64,000 nucleotides of DNA from Lichenostomus cassidix (GCA_008360975.2 CM039182.1:107622443-107686442), one strand, 5' to 3'; counted from the first letter of the stretch, positions 12,925-26,184 are shown. Notes: a model not told the origin generated them from the sequence alone. Numbers and translations: made by a program.

Positions 12925-14504
12925 TTAATTGATAGTCTAGGATGCAAGTGCCATGCAAGTCAGAGCCCATCCTCTGGGCTCTGAGCCCATGGGTGAGCAA
13001 AGATTTTTCAGTCATGATGAAATGCAACAGGATGGTGTTGATAGTTGTGCTGTTCAGATGTGGGTAGATCTCTAAAGGTGACTTCAAGATTAATTTTAGT
13101 TATCTGCCCAATGTTGAACTATCTACAGAGAACCAAAAGCAAGTTATTTGCAGGTGTTGACTGCATGGAATTTCAGTGCAAATGCACTCAATCTGTGTTA
13201 CAATAATTTTCCCTTTCTAAGTGAATAAGAATGGAAAATGGGAAAATAGGGCACATTAACAAGTTTGGGTTTGGAGATTAGAATGATCTTTAAGGCTTCA
13301 TAGTGCAATAACAAAAAATATCACTAACAACTTACCATTATAGCACATCTGTACCTTGATTCACTAAGGAACTTTATCAGATCCTAATTTTGGGAACAAA
13401 ACAATATTATTTGTGTACCTTGTTATTCTGGTGCTGCTCTTTGCCTCCTGTACTACTTACAACTCAAGCAGTAAAGCTAAAAATTATGTATTTGGAAAAA
13501 TTGAATCTCTGAGTCACTCCAAGGTACTAAAGCAAATTAAATGAAAATTGGAAGAGCTAAATTTTTTTTCACATGAGTGAATAGTTTCTTACAGAATAAA
13601 TACAAGGCTGTTTGAGTGGAAAAAACCCTGATTGCCAAAAGACAGGAGAAAAGCTGTTCTATTTTACATATAAATGAAACAGAGTAAATAAAAAAATTGT
13701 ATTTAAGTCACAGAAACAAATTGAAGTCTGGTTGAAAAAATGCAAACAAACATAACCAACAAAACCCTCAAAAGCAACTTTTGATCTAAATAACCTGTGT
13801 TGTGCTCAGTTTGTCACAGTGAAGGATTCTGTACAGAGACTGCTTAATATGCATCCAATCAAACTTCCTCTGAAATCAATAGAAATATTCCCAGTTTCAC
13901 TTGTTTTTGTTTAAGACTAAAGCTTTAGGGTTTTGGCTAAGGCCTTATTCAAACTCCCCTAAAGATAGTTAGAATCTGCTTTACCTTCCTGGTCTTTAGA
14001 TTACATCCTCTAAATACGGAGGTGATTTAAACAGAAAGTGGAAAAAATACCTTTCTAAATGTCATGAGTGTTTTGTCTGTGATATGTGTTTTACTCCTAC
14101 CAACATTTTTCCCCCTTGACATTGATTGAGATCTTATTTCTACACTATTTTATAAGTTTTTATCAAGCACCGGTAGCAAATCAGTTGCAACATGCTGCCA
14201 TTTTCCCACGACCAGTGCATTTGTCTCAGAGCATCTTTGTGACAGTTACATGTTTCTTTTGATCCATAAAAGTAATGTTAGGAACATTCAAGTGTGTGAT
14301 TGTATTTGTGCAGAGACAAGTTGTGAGATTGATGCAGAGCTGTGTGCTTCTCTTTTACATTCTTTGCTCTTTTTATGTTGAGGGTGATGTCCAGCTGTGT
14401 TTTTGTGATTATCAGTATGTAATTCTGAAAGGATTTGAAAAGTTAGTGACATAGTGAGTGACTTAGAAGGAAGAAGAAGGAGGTGGTCCATTATCTCTCA
14501 GGCA

Positions 14505-14532
14505 GAGCAGTTCTTCTGGAGCAGTTCTTCTG
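14505..14532 (+). repeat. 14-bp perfect tandem duplication
   Basis: GAGCAGTTCTTCTG occurs twice head to tail (14505-14518 and 14519-14532). The absence of mismatches suggests a recent slippage or duplication event. Confidence 0.9.
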
Positions 14533-15624
14533 GAGTAATTTTTTTTTCAAATTTCCACCATACCACAAACCTTTTACATGCTGTTTTGCTGAATTATGTC
14601 AATATATATCAAGTCATATGACACAAGATACAAGCTATTGTGACAATACATGGGGTAGTAGAATGAAACTTCCCAGAGTTTTGAATTATTTTTCTTTTGG
14701 TTTTAATCCACTGCCTGAAAACAAAGGCTGGTCAAAACCACCTTGCCATAGTCTGGATCTGAAGCACATGTAAACTTTTTTTCAAAAATTGCAGTTTCAC
14801 TTTTCAACTCTTGCATGCTTCTTTGTTGGAACTTTAGCCCCCCTCAGACTGTAAGATATTTACCTTTCATTAAAAAGTACAAATGGAAGATTTAATCTTC
14901 CAGTTTTAAAGCTGTACTGAAGAAATAATTTTCTCATTCTGTCTCTTAGACCTTTCTGTCAGAATTTGCATTTAGATTCAACAGTCAGTGAAATGAATCC
15001 AGAGCCTCAACATCTTCAAATAGCATTTCCTATTGCTATTAAGGCTCTTACTGTCTGTGAGGCAAGTTTTTTATTTCCTCTGCACTTTTGAAAGCATCTT
15101 TGGTTTCCATCAGGTAGTATTTTAAAAGACATTTTTCAATAATTAATTTAATTAATTCTTCTTAACTGATATTAAAATGGTAGAGACCAAACTGTAATTA
15201 ACCTGTGAATACATTTTATTCCAACTTCACAGAGGGTCCAAGATGCTTGCCATCTCCCTTATTCCTATGTTTTTTATAGGAAGCAGCTACAGATTTGGCA
15301 CACTTCTCAAGCAGAAAGCAGTATTTTTGTCTTATCTGTAATATTTTATATACTTCCCCATATCTGAAGATACCACTTCCTCCTCAGATAACTTCAACTA
15401 AAATTATCTAGAAGATGTCAGTAAAAGTAAACTAAGGAGACTTGACCTAAACTAATGTATTTTTATAAACTGGTTATGATGGGAGGAAGTTTATGAGAAG
15501 ATAGAAGCTTAATTGTTGTTTGAAGCACACTGAATGAGAACAAGCTAAAAGTCTTTGTACAAATGTAGTTCCTCAGACTTGTTCAGATCAGGCATCTGAA
15601 ATTTCTTTTTCAACCCACTCAATC

Positions 15625-15770
15625 AGGGAAGGTGTAGACTAGATATTAGGAATAAAATCCTTCATTGAAAGGGTAGTCAGGCATTGGAACAGACTGCCCA
15701 GGGAAGTCATGGAATCACAATTCCTGGAAGTATTCAAAAGACATGTGGATGTGGCAAATGGTTGGATTCA
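15625..15770 (+). mobile_element. CR1 LINE short fragment, sense
   Basis: Diagnostic CR1 3'-region blocks are present in sense: 'GACTAGATATTAGGAA', a degenerate 'CTTCATTGAAAGGGTAGTCA', 'GCATTGGAACAGACTGCCCA', 'GGGAAGTCATGGAATCAC' and 'GAAGTATTCAAAAGACATGT'. Both ends are lost, including the 3' octamer end. Confidence 0.9.
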
Positions 15771-15999
15771 TTAGTGTCTGAATTCCCTTTAGCCAGTCAG
15801 AACACTAAATATCACGGTATTTCCCCAACATTTTTCAAAAAAATTAAAATATTGGACAATCGCTGAAATTAAGCCAAAAATAACCCCCAAAACCTTCGCT
15901 CCCCTTCTCCCCCACCAAGTCTGAATGCTCCACTGAGCCAATTATTATTCTGTTTATATTAGAAAGCCAGAAATTTCCATTTTATGAACGGTTTTGCTG

Positions 16000-16700
16000 C
16001 TGCTGCTGCTTAAGTGCTATAATCTTCAAAGCTCTTTTCCTGTGAGATCAAAGTGACTAATTTTCCCTCTTCAAAAGTTATAAAGCCTGCAACTTGTTGG
16101 GTTTTGAAACAGAAAAAATTCCGAGTCTAACGAAGTGTTTGGACCATCTGTAGCAATGGATATAAAGAAGGGAGGCTGGGTGGGGAGATAAATATGGCTA
16201 CTTAGGTTTAGGTTGAGCACTTGGGCCATGAAGCTTGAAGAAATCCAATTTTTCAGCTCACCTCTTCCCATTATTCAAAGGTCTTCTAGCTCCGCAATCT
16301 CTTTGGTTCATACTCCAGTAAAACCATTTTAAACTAAAAAATGCAAAAGCCGGAACCCAAAACAGGAGTTACAGCAAAGGTTTATGAAAGCAGTCCATGT
16401 TCTCAGGTATTGGCTTGGGCTGCACTCCTTTCCAGTAGTCTTAGTCTGTAATCCGCAGTGGCGTATTAGGTGTCCCTTCAGAAGTGACACTGAAAATTCC
16501 ATACTGAAATACATTGTGTACATTTCTGTGCTTCTGAAGCCTATCCATTGGAAACACACAAATGAGGTTTCTTCCCTGTGTTTGTCGATCATTAATGTAG
16601 GAACAGGAAATAAAGCAATATAAAGAAAATTCAGGGATGGTTACGTTAATTGATAGGTGCCACAAGTTTAGATATCAGTATTGCCCCCTGCATAGCTGTG
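16000..16700. promoter_or_regulatory. Candidate conserved non-coding element
   Basis: This complex stretch has a higher density of CpG (for example around 16110-16135 and 16290-16360) than the CpG-depleted surroundings, and it has no repeat signature. Frames on both strands are interrupted or domain-free (66, 79, 87 and 74 codons). Calling it conserved is inference from composition only. Confidence 0.25.
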
Positions 16701-17663
16701 TTTTTCCAACTTTACATCCTATGATATCAAGACCAAACGTTCTTAAAAACACTTCCACAGTCAAGGAAAAAAGGCAGAGGGAAAGAAGGCTTCCTCAATT
16801 TCAGGCTGGAGTGTAAGTTCCTTTTGGGGTATTACTGGACAGTCCCTGCACCTATATGACTCTTTGTAGTGTCCAGCTGTTTCTATAAATATCCTGATTA
16901 GGTTTTTCAGTATATCATAAGGCCTGATTGTTCTCCAATGAAATCAGTGAAAATACTGATATTGATTGAGACATGTCAAGCTCATACACAGTTTCTCCTT
17001 CAAGTCCTAGAGAAATTTAATTAAAGGGCAAGTTAGCAGCAAGGGAACTTGAGAGGACAAGCAGACTTGATGAGCTTATAGATGGAGATTGAATGGGTTT
17101 GCACCAACAGTGCAATGATTTCTATAATTATAATCTACTTCCTAAATTCAGCTCTGGGGCAGATGACAGCACCTTCTTGCCTTCCTGGATTTGAATTTTG
17201 CAATCAGTGCTCTATTTTCTTGTGAGAGCAAAAATATTTCATGGTAATACCTCAATTTAATATTATTTTCTACTGATTTGCTTAGTTTTGGTGAGGCTTT
17301 AAATCTTAGAGACTAAAGTTGTTAGAGACATTTAATGACTTTTACAGGACCTAGTAAACTTCTTGGCTTTTTTTTTTTTAAGGGTTTTTTCACTTTTCTG
17401 TATTCCACTTTAATGCAGCAAGGTAAACCTGCTTCTTAGCCATTCAACTTGCTACATATCAGCCTGTGAATTCAAACAGCAGGAGTAGCAGTGCTGTTAG
17501 AAATAGCTACACAAACTTTCTGTGAAGGAGATATTTTCAATACAGGTTTAATGAAATGCCTGCTTTGAACTGGGATTTGCAAGGAATGTGCAAATGGCTT
17601 AAGCAGCCTTCATCTGCACATTATTATGCTTGGTAGGCTTGTAGGTGACTTGCCTGTTAGCAT

Positions 17664-17691
17664 ATGTGTGTGAGTGTGTTGTGTGTAGCTG
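17664..17691 (+). repeat. Short imperfect (TG)n
   Basis: ATGTGTGTGAGTGTGTTGTG-type imperfect dinucleotide repeat. Confidence 0.7.
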
Positions 17692-17729
17692 TAAGCATAC
17701 AGGGATAATTTAGCAGGCAAAGAATTTAA

Positions 17730-18090
17730 AAATGCAAGTGCTTATCAACTGGGCTGGCAGAGCTGTTCCATTAGCACATCTGGTAGAGCTGCTGCTTTGA
17801 GATGTGACGTGGAGATGGATGAGCTCCAGAGTAACCTCACTTCCCACAGGCTGCACGAGCCAGCAGGACTGCCTGCCAAGCCCACTAGGTTCATTAAGCT
17901 CAGTAGAACCCTGCAGGAAAAAACAATTTTAAAAATAGCTTTCAAAGGCTCCCTGGGTTTAAAAGTTCTGGATTCTTTTCCATTGCACCATGCAGAGAAA
18001 TCTTTGCTTCTAAAGCACAATTTACATCCCCTGAATAAAGAGAGAGAAAATACCTTTTTGGTCTGTTTGATGCACATGAGCTGACAATTT
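17730..18090. promoter_or_regulatory. Candidate conserved non-coding element with overlapping sense/antisense frames
   Basis: This is a balanced-composition block in AT-rich surroundings with two overlapping open frames: 110 codons on minus (17745-18077) and 95 codons on plus (17797-18084). Neither product has a recognisable domain, signal peptide or membrane segment. The overlap is more readily explained by low stop density in GC-richer DNA than by coding. It could be an enhancer or a lost exon. Confidence 0.25.
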
Positions 18091-18852
18091 TGTTGGAAGT
18101 AATTTACCCTATTTTTCAGCTTTGGTCATCTGATTCTTTATGGGAGACTTCTGAGTGACCAAAAGGTGGTCACTGTTGAAAAAATCTCTTTCCTTCTGCA
18201 GTTCCAGAAATGCTTCAGTTCCACATCTTAAAATGCCAGGCTGTATGACCAGGGATATACTTTCTCACCATCCTATTTTTGGAGGTGCTGAGAGTTCAGG
18301 ATTTTATTGTTGTTGATGCTGTGGTGTTGGGGATGGGAAAGAGTTTATCAGCCTGGTGGCAGGAAAAAAAAATCTCTCTTCAAATTCACAGAATATGTCC
18401 TCTAAGGTATTCACATATTTTCTGTTTTCTTACTCTATTATCCACTTCCACTGCTAAATTCTTCCTGTTCTTCCCCTGTAGTGAGGTAAATATTTAGATT
18501 TTCTTAGAATTAGTATGGATGTGATCCTGTTGTGCTGAGTACTCTTTTAGTTTTACTTCCAGGAGGATGCAATTCTATAAATTGCCCAGCTTCTTCACAG
18601 CAAAGGAAAATGTCATTGAACACCTCAGGTAATGAAAGATTAAAATCTTATTAATAGTTCTAGACTTCATTCTCAAGGCTACAGTGACAGTCTATGCTAT
18701 AGGAATTGTTCATGCATATCAGAAAAATGATGGCTGACATTTTTTAAATATACACATTCTGCTGAAATTCAGTCACTAATATTCCAGTATATAAAATCAG
18801 TATTTTAACATGGGGGGTTGCTGTATGGTACCATTTGCTGTACAGCAGAAAT

Positions 18853-18878
18853 CTTACTTATGCCTCTTACTTATGCCT
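18853..18878 (+). repeat. 13-bp perfect tandem duplication
   Basis: CTTACTTATGCCT occurs twice in tandem (18853-18865 and 18866-18878), followed by CTTG. Confidence 0.9.
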
Positions 18879-19584
18879 CTTGATGCCATTTGAGTCTTTC
18901 ATTGTTTCCTACTGAGATTATCAACCCAAACCCATTGATAAAACCTTATTTAATATTACCTGTATGTTGGGATTAAAACACAAATTTGTGGGAGTAGAAA
19001 AAGATCTTCCGATGCGCTTTGAAGACTTCCAAGTTGTGACACAACAGCAAAAAAATCCTAACCACCTCCCACTAATTTTTTTTTAAACTATCTTCTATGA
19101 TATCTTTTAAAAGGTGGTTTTATTTTCTTTTAAGTATTTGACTAAAGAGAGAAAAGTTTAGTTTTAAAATCTTATTGATTTTAAGATAAAGCTTTCCTCT
19201 AATACACTGCACATTCATAAAAGTTACATGATGTGAGTTTTTAATAAACTACAATGAAAGGGTATATTTGTCGCCAATGAAACACAAAGTAATGGAAATA
19301 ACAAATTGAGATGACCTATGACACAGCTGTCACATGAAATCATAAAACCTGATAATCTGAGGGATTTAAAAAAAGTTTTTTTTAAAGTCCTGTATGGCAA
19401 TATTGAACCTTGTCATGCAACTGAGATCCTTGGGTTTATTGACCTGAAGAGCAGCAAAAGGAGTTATTGTACCAGATACAGGGTTTAGAATATTGCATAC
19501 TTGTAAATTTCAGTCCTTTGCTCCCAGTTTCTGTGAACAAATGTGAGTAAAAGGCTTGGTTCTTCTAATGTTAATTTGCTTTTA

Positions 19585-19690
19585 AGAGGAAGGAAAGGGA
19601 AGGAAGAATGGAGAAGGGGAAGGGAGGAAGGGAGGGAAAGGGAGGGAAAGGGAGGGAAAGTGAGGGAAAGAGAGGGAAAGAGAGGAGAGG
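19585..19690 (+). repeat. Polypurine (GGGAGGGAAA)n tract
   Basis: About 105 bp of nearly pure purine on the plus strand, built from AGGGAGGGAA and GGGAAAG units with about ten GGG or GGGG runs. The minus-strand frames across it (69 and 63 codons, Pro/Leu/Ser-rich) are translations of the repeat and not genes. Confidence 0.95.
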
Positions 19691-21039
19691 CCACTTTTGG
19701 GCAAGTATAACTATATTAAAACCCTTAATTTGTAAAGAAAACAACTTTAAAATTAAGGGCATATTTAAAAGTGCAAGTCACTAGTGAAAAACATGACTTA
19801 CAGAGTTTGCAGAGGTACTGGAAGGTGCTGAGATGTTGTAATGATGACACTGTCAGAAGAAAATGTATAGGACAGAGCAGAATGGATGTTCAAAGTTGTG
19901 TGTGGGAAATTAATCACGTGATGCCCATTAGTGTCACTGAGAATTTTGCTGTGACAGCCCCATGCATTTTTGAAAGTGTACTTTTGAATGTTTAATACAG
20001 CACTTTTAAGCAAAATTTAGCACAGGGAATCTATGCTAATTCTCTGTAACGTCTCTGTCCTTACGCTTTTGTTGGTAGGATTTAAGGCTTCTGTACCAGG
20101 CCAGATCTTCTGTCTCATCACACTTGTTTTAGGTTGATGGATTTGTCTGAACTTTGGATACTTTAAAATAGGATTGAATGACAGAACAAGTGTGTGCTAG
20201 CAAAGATATTGTTTCATCCCTGGGAAGCTCTGCTTAAATATCAAATTTTAAAAGTGTTCCTGAGTTACGAAAGTTTGACAGCTGTCAGGTCAGACACTGA
20301 GTGCGAGGAGTGAAATCAAAGCTATCTTCCTGTTCTTCTTTCTCCATAGATTCTGTCTGATCAAATGACTTCACCCAGATATGCAGGTAGCACATAGAAG
20401 AATCTCTTCTTGTAGCACACATTTTTAGTAAAAGCGGAAAAAAAATTGCACTTTCAGAATTCTCAGTTTTGTGCTAGAAACCAAATCCCACTTCTTAGCT
20501 CAGCATGATGTGAGGGACAATGTAATCTTAGGTAAGCACAAGTTTTCACCAAGTGCCATGAAATCTGCTGCTTATGTTTGTGGAATGTAAACCCTGCTGG
20601 AATCAGCTGGGCTTGTTAAGGATGACACGATTTACTGACATGCTGAAACTTGCAGGATTAAAGTCAGTTTATAGGTAAAAAATATTGGATGATATACATT
20701 CCTCTTTATTGACAGGAAAAGAGGTGTTTAAGCAGACTGGAAGGACTAGGAGATATGTGGCTGACAAGGCTTGAATTAACTTGACCTACCTGGAAAGAAA
20801 AAAAAAAGGGAGGATGCAACAGCAATAAAAGAGGGGTTTATCTCCCAGATTTGGAGCATGGCAGTGATGTGAAAAGAAAAAAAAATATCAGCAAGGGTCT
20901 CATAAAATAGACAAAACCAATGTGAGCTCACCTGTAAAGGCCAAGGAAGGTATAAAAAGCAGACATAAAGAGTCCAGTTAAAAGGATTAACATTATGATT
21001 TCTCAGGTAGGATTCCCTGGTACTACCAGCAATATGCTC
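19691..21039. other. Unique AT-rich DNA, no gene seen
   Basis: No gene or recognised repeat. Frames reach at most 89 codons without domains. There is an A run near 20799-20808. Confidence 0.6.
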
Positions 21040-21191
21040 TGTCACTGGAATTGTTCAAGGCAAGGCTGGATGGGGCTTTGAGAAATCTGTTCTAGTGCAA
21101 GGTGACTGCAAGTTCCATCCCATGCCAGTGGGTTTGGAACTAGTTGGTCTGTAAAGGTTCTGTTTGACCCAAACCATTCTATGATTCTATG
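21040..21191 (+). mobile_element. CR1 LINE 3' tail, sense, intact terminus
   Basis: About 150 bp of CR1 3' end. It carries 'TTGTTCAAGGCAAGGCTGGA', 'TGGGGCTTTGAGAAATCTG', 'GTTTGGAACTAGTTGGTCTG', and the terminal 'CCATTCTATGATTCTATG', which is the diagnostic avian CR1 octamer end. It is strongly 5'-truncated. Confidence 0.95.
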
Positions 21192-22828
21192 CCTGGGATG
21201 GGTCACTGGTGACGAGTTGTTTTCTGTGTGCCAAGATAAAGCAAGGCATATGAAAGTACTTCTATTGGTCAAACTGTAGAGGAAATTTTGTTATTTATGG
21301 CCCATTGTGAAGTAGCTCAGATGAGAACTAATGATTAACAGATTGATATTTGACACTGAAAGAAGAAGATTTCTGTCAGATGCCTTTGCTGTAGAGGAGA
21401 AGATTGGAGAGATTCAAATCTGATTGAATCTACTTTAATATTCAACAAAAAACTAATTTATTTTCTACCAGCAAGAAGGGGACACCAGGAAAAAAAAATG
21501 GAAGCTGTTCATGCTTTATTTACCCTGGATATTCTATTCTAGAGAGCATGGTGGGTTTAATAATTTTCATTCAACTCTGGAAGAAAGGGTAAATATAAAA
21601 AGATTGCAAATAAGTATGAAAGAAATGAATACTGTATATTGATGAAATATAAATATATAGTTAGAAACTGAATGCAATGGTGACTGTAAGCAGAAAAAAA
21701 TGCTGTTACAGTGAGTGAAAAGTTTATTGTTGAACAGAAAATTTGTTTAGCCTTTAAAGTTATAAAATCAGTCTTAAAATCTTGAAAGATTAAGGATACC
21801 ACACAAAGAGACCCTATAATCATTGAGATCCTGGGCTTCATCTCACAGATTGTTGGAAAGATGAAGAATTAAAATTAACAGATGATCTTCAATTTATTGA
21901 GAAAAAGAGAACAGCAGTCTTCTGCCTGAAGCATTAAGGGAGAGAAGAAATGATCTAATACCGTTGATGCAATCAATACGACAAAGGAACTAAAACAGCC
22001 AGTAGAGTGGGGCTCTGAGTGTAAACAAATGTTTCACCACATAAGCTCATCTGCCATGGCCATTCTCAAAAGGTGAGTGGCTGCCATCTGAGAAAATAAA
22101 AAAAAGGAAAGGTTGCAAGAAGATCCATCAAAAGTAAAACTGAGCAGGAGTTGTCACGTGCCAGAAAATTTCACAGTATGAAGAGAGGATTGATAACAGC
22201 ATGATTAGCACAGAGAAATTTTTCATGGAACAAGTGGAAAGCACTGCAGCTGAAGATGAATGGGCTACTACTCTGGAAACAAATGAAGCATTTATTAATT
22301 AAGTAAGAAACAGGTGCAGTGGAAAGTATGGTAGTCAAAACCACGATTAGCGCTGGCAGAGCAGCCAGATGCACTATTTAAGATACTCTGGATAGAAGAA
22401 TGGCTTCTGCCCCAAAACCAAACACATCAGACAAAAGTGCCACTACTTAATTAATTGGGAAGGGGAGAGGAAGAGAAGAATATCTTTCAAGTGTATTAGA
22501 ATGATGAAGAAAGCACAAATTAATCAAAATGTGTCAGATCTTCAGACTCACCAGGAACGACACTACTCTGAAATAGTTAAGACAGTATTGGGAGGTCTCT
22601 TCCAAGGAAAAGAAAGATTCCTAAAAGAGCAGAGAATTGAGCTGGGAAAAAACAAAATCAGAGTTATGCCAAATTATTCCTATCCTCAGGATTATAGAGT
22701 AGGAAAGACAGAGAACAGAAAAATGAACACAAGTGATGCCTGAGAGTAGGAAGACATGTTTGGCCAACAATCCATCAATATCCCTTTCTTTTAGGAAAAA
22801 AGGAAACAGGTTTAAGCTATTTATGTCA

Positions 22829-22845
22829 GGAAAAAAAAAAAAAAA
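22829..22845 (+). repeat. Poly(A) run
   Basis: About 15 consecutive A bases, followed by CAACCC. No recognisable retrocopy body lies upstream that would explain it as a poly(A) tail. Confidence 0.8.
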
Positions 22846-25800
22846 CAACCCAAAAACAAAAGATGACCAGAAAATCCAAGCAGCTCTGAGATCTATTAGA
22901 ACTCAAATCCAAAGCTATAAAATTAATTGGAATTGTGTCCCACATTATCTGAGGAAGATGGTTACACAGACCACAGGCTGTCTGCACATGGAAGAAGCAA
23001 AAGAAGCTATAATATCCATAGAGGGTAGGCTGACCTACTCTGATGGCTGACCAAATGGAGAGGGTAAAATGATGTTTCACAAACACATCCATCAAATATG
23101 TGACTCAAATCTTATTACAAAGTTGAAAGAACTTCTTTCTTTAATCCCAGGAAACACAGTAAGACTCCAGGACATCTTGCCATCAAGCATTTATCCTTTC
23201 TGAAATCTTCAACAACATTCCTCTAGCTGTTCTTTACAGAAACTCTTTTCATCTGCTTTTCTTTCTATCTCACTTATTACAGTATTTTTTATATAACAGC
23301 ATCTTCCATTCAACACATTCATCAAATCCAGATAATCCAGATTAAAATTGATATTTTTGTATTGCATTTTAAGTTTTTACCAATTGACTTAGGGTGGCCA
23401 TTAAAATTTTTCAGTAAGTACCTTTTTCAAAGACAAAACAGCATATGATTGCATAAAAAATGTGTAAATATAGTTGCATATATGTATAATTACTAAAGTT
23501 GTAAGGAAAAAAATACTTTATCTGCAGTCAGGCCAGAAGATAAAATAGGTAGATTGTATGATGTTGACAACATAAGTGGCAAAATTTGAAGAAGAACATC
23601 ACAAATGTCATAAAACCTGATTTAAAACTATCATATTAAAATTATCTTATTTTAGTAAGAAGATTCTATTTATTTTACTTTTTTTTTAGCATTAAGACTT
23701 TAGATGGAGAGCTTATAATGAAAAGGTTTTTCCAGAAACTCAATGAACTGAAAGGTATCAAAATAATAGTATCATATTAAATGTTGATATGAAATATACC
23801 TTCAGAGTCAAAAGCATCCAACCTGACTCTTCAGGCTAGGGTCAATAAATTTTTCTGACAATTTTCAAGGCTGATTTAATGTTCCTACAAGAAGGAATAA
23901 CAATGAATGTCTGTGTTAACATCTAATACAACTTTAAGCATGTCTATTTGTGAGGCAAGATGCTTCCGTAAGCTTCAGCAAACTCAAACAGTTGACTTTC
24001 TCTGTTTATGTAGTCAACAGTAAGCTCTATCCCTTTCCTTCCTGCCAAACTTGACTACTAATTGCTTTCTGAACATTTGCACATTGTCAGGAGTTGTATG
24101 AGACCGAAGATGGAGCAATTATCTTCTACAGGTTATTTTCGAGGAAACCTTACAGAGAAATGTCACCCATTAAAGCAGCATGGAAAATATTTTCAGAACC
24201 ACAGGGACTGTTGAAAAAACACCTGAAACGCACACAGTTATGTCAAGCCCAGAAGCTCAAAAGCTTTGGATAATATTTAAGAAGGAGAAAGAAGAAAATA
24301 AAAAGCTTTTGGGACTCCTTGAATACACATCTCTGAGACACAGTGACCACATAAAATGCTATTTATAAAAGTAGATTCATCTCCTGAATGAGCTGGTCAA
24401 ACTGTGGTATGTGGTATGAAGCTATGCTAAAGGGCTATTTGCTATTTTAACTCCATAATTTATTGTGAGCCCATAATCCATTCTTAATCCATTCTGAGCC
24501 CAATAAAAATGAGTAACAGAACCTGAACAAGAAAGCACCAGTAGGGATTTATGAGTCAAGCATCTCTTCAGCCTACAGGACTCAGTGCAGTCCTGCAAGG
24601 GGTTTTTTTGGTCCCCACAACATACTGGGAGCACTCACAGAGAGAGATTAGAGCAAATGCTGAGTGATGTAATCCAGAAAAAAAAAAAAGCCCACAGGAT
24701 CAAGTAGAAACACAGCTTCATAACTGTTTTGGAAGAAAAAATGTCCTTTATGCAAATTAAAATTATATATTCAAATAGCTTCCCTGTTCTAGGGAAGACA
24801 GAAAACCTCTGCCAAGAGAAACCCTTACAGAGTCAACGAATAGAAGTGGTTACTTTGAACAAAATCTAATTTCTTGTACCTTAGTTATTTAATTATCACA
24901 TAAAAATAAATTGATATTTCAAAAGAAGACTGAGGACATGCTTAGATTATTTTCTAAGAATTTATATGGTATCCATTCTGAATTTCCATTTAAGCCACAA
25001 CTGCAAAATAAAAGACCATTTGTGTGCACCTTGTGAACATGTTTTCAAAGGCAATTTCAGTACTTTATGTGAAAAAGAAGTCCTGCAGTTCTACACGTTT
25101 CTTATGTTGCCAACAGAGTAAAATGTATTGAAAAGAGATGTGAATCATAACTCCCTGGTGAATAACATTCAAACACTGGCACCATTTATGAAATGATGAC
25201 TGTAAGTTTCAATACTTTTTAACCACAGGAACCTGGCCTTTATCACTTTCATAAATGTGTACTATGTCCTTACCATTAATATTTCACAAAGAGGGATTTT
25301 TCACTCAAACATACTCTCTCTGATTTTGAAGGAAGATGAGCATTCAAAATTTCAGGCAGTGAAACAAAGCTTAAAATAATTAATCAATTGATCTCAAACC
25401 TCTATTTTGCTATATTTAAAGAATCCAGTGGACAATTCATCAAACTGATGACCTTGTGATAGCATCTCACACAGATGAAAACATCCTCCATCCTACATCT
25501 TAATTGAAAAAAAAGGAGGGTTCAAATGCAGATGGGCTAAGAAAAGGCGGGGGGTCAAGATAAGGAAGAAAGAATAAGGAAGATAAGTAAGAATATTTAT
25601 GTATGGAATCACTACAAATAGAAAACAACAGAATGAGAATTTATGTTTTATGTTTCACATCAGTTTACACATGACACACATAAAGGTAAGAGGAGAGGGA
25701 AAATACTTTATGTCCAGTGATGCCTTTCTCAATCAAACAACTTCCAGACTAATTTAGAAGTCAGGCTCCAAGTTTCATAAGTATAAATCAAAGGCTAATG

Positions 25801-25873
25801 ATCTTATAAAATGAAACCTAAAAAAAAAAAATTACAAGTGACTGGAATTGGGGTTATTGTAATTGTGATTAAA

Positions 25874-25892
25874 TTTTTTTTTTTTTTTTTGT
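25874..25892 (+). repeat. Poly(T) run
   Basis: About 18 T bases followed by GTTTTG. Could be a simple run or the reverse complement of an A tail; no retrocopy body is recognised to its right. Confidence 0.8.
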
Positions 25893-26184
25893 TTTGTCCT
25901 GAAGTTATTTGGGAGTGTGCAGAAACTTGAGTGGGAGTTCCACCCTCTTCATTTTGGGGACCACCTGCAGTTTGAAAAAAAGAGCATTATCAAATTAGTG
26001 TTGCTCGGGAAAGTCTCAGTCAAAAGTCCAACAACACAGAACACATAAAATTGTTAGGGCTGAAGCATCATAGCATAGCTCTGGAAGAAAATGGAGGGAG
26101 TTTGGTGGTGATGCTGGCAGGTGGACTGGTGCTATGTGTTTTTCTTCTTGTCATTCAAGAGCTGTAGAAACCTTTCTCTCACCC

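Larger units (their letters stand above)
12531..15624. other. Unique AT-rich DNA, no gene seen
   Basis: No recognised gene or transposon. It has an A run at about 12816-12829, a GCATGAAT-type repeat at about 12878-12924 and a 14-bp tandem duplication at 14505-14532. Open frames reach 104 codons and have no domain. Confidence 0.6.
15771..19584. other. Unique DNA with two candidate conserved blocks, no gene seen
   Basis: No gene or transposon is recognised. Two blocks (about 16000-16700 and 17730-18090) have higher complexity and spared CpGs and are listed separately. Also present are a (TG)-rich patch at 17664-17691, a T/A run near 17370-17380 and a 13-bp tandem duplication at 18853-18878. 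Confidence 0.55.
21192..26184. other. Unique DNA, purine-rich on plus, no gene seen
   Basis: About 5 kb without a recognised gene. Roughly 21.3-23.1 kb is A/G-rich on the plus strand and carries several domain-free frames (80 codons at 22501-22743, 105 codons at 22733-23050). I do not recognise it as a known element; an old decayed repeat is possible. It also has A runs (22829-22845, 24678-24691) and a T run (25874-25892). Confidence 0.5.

Noticed and set aside
19485..19762. Pro/Leu/Ser-rich minus-strand frames (69 and 63 codons)
   Set aside because: They are translations of the polypurine tract and not proteins.
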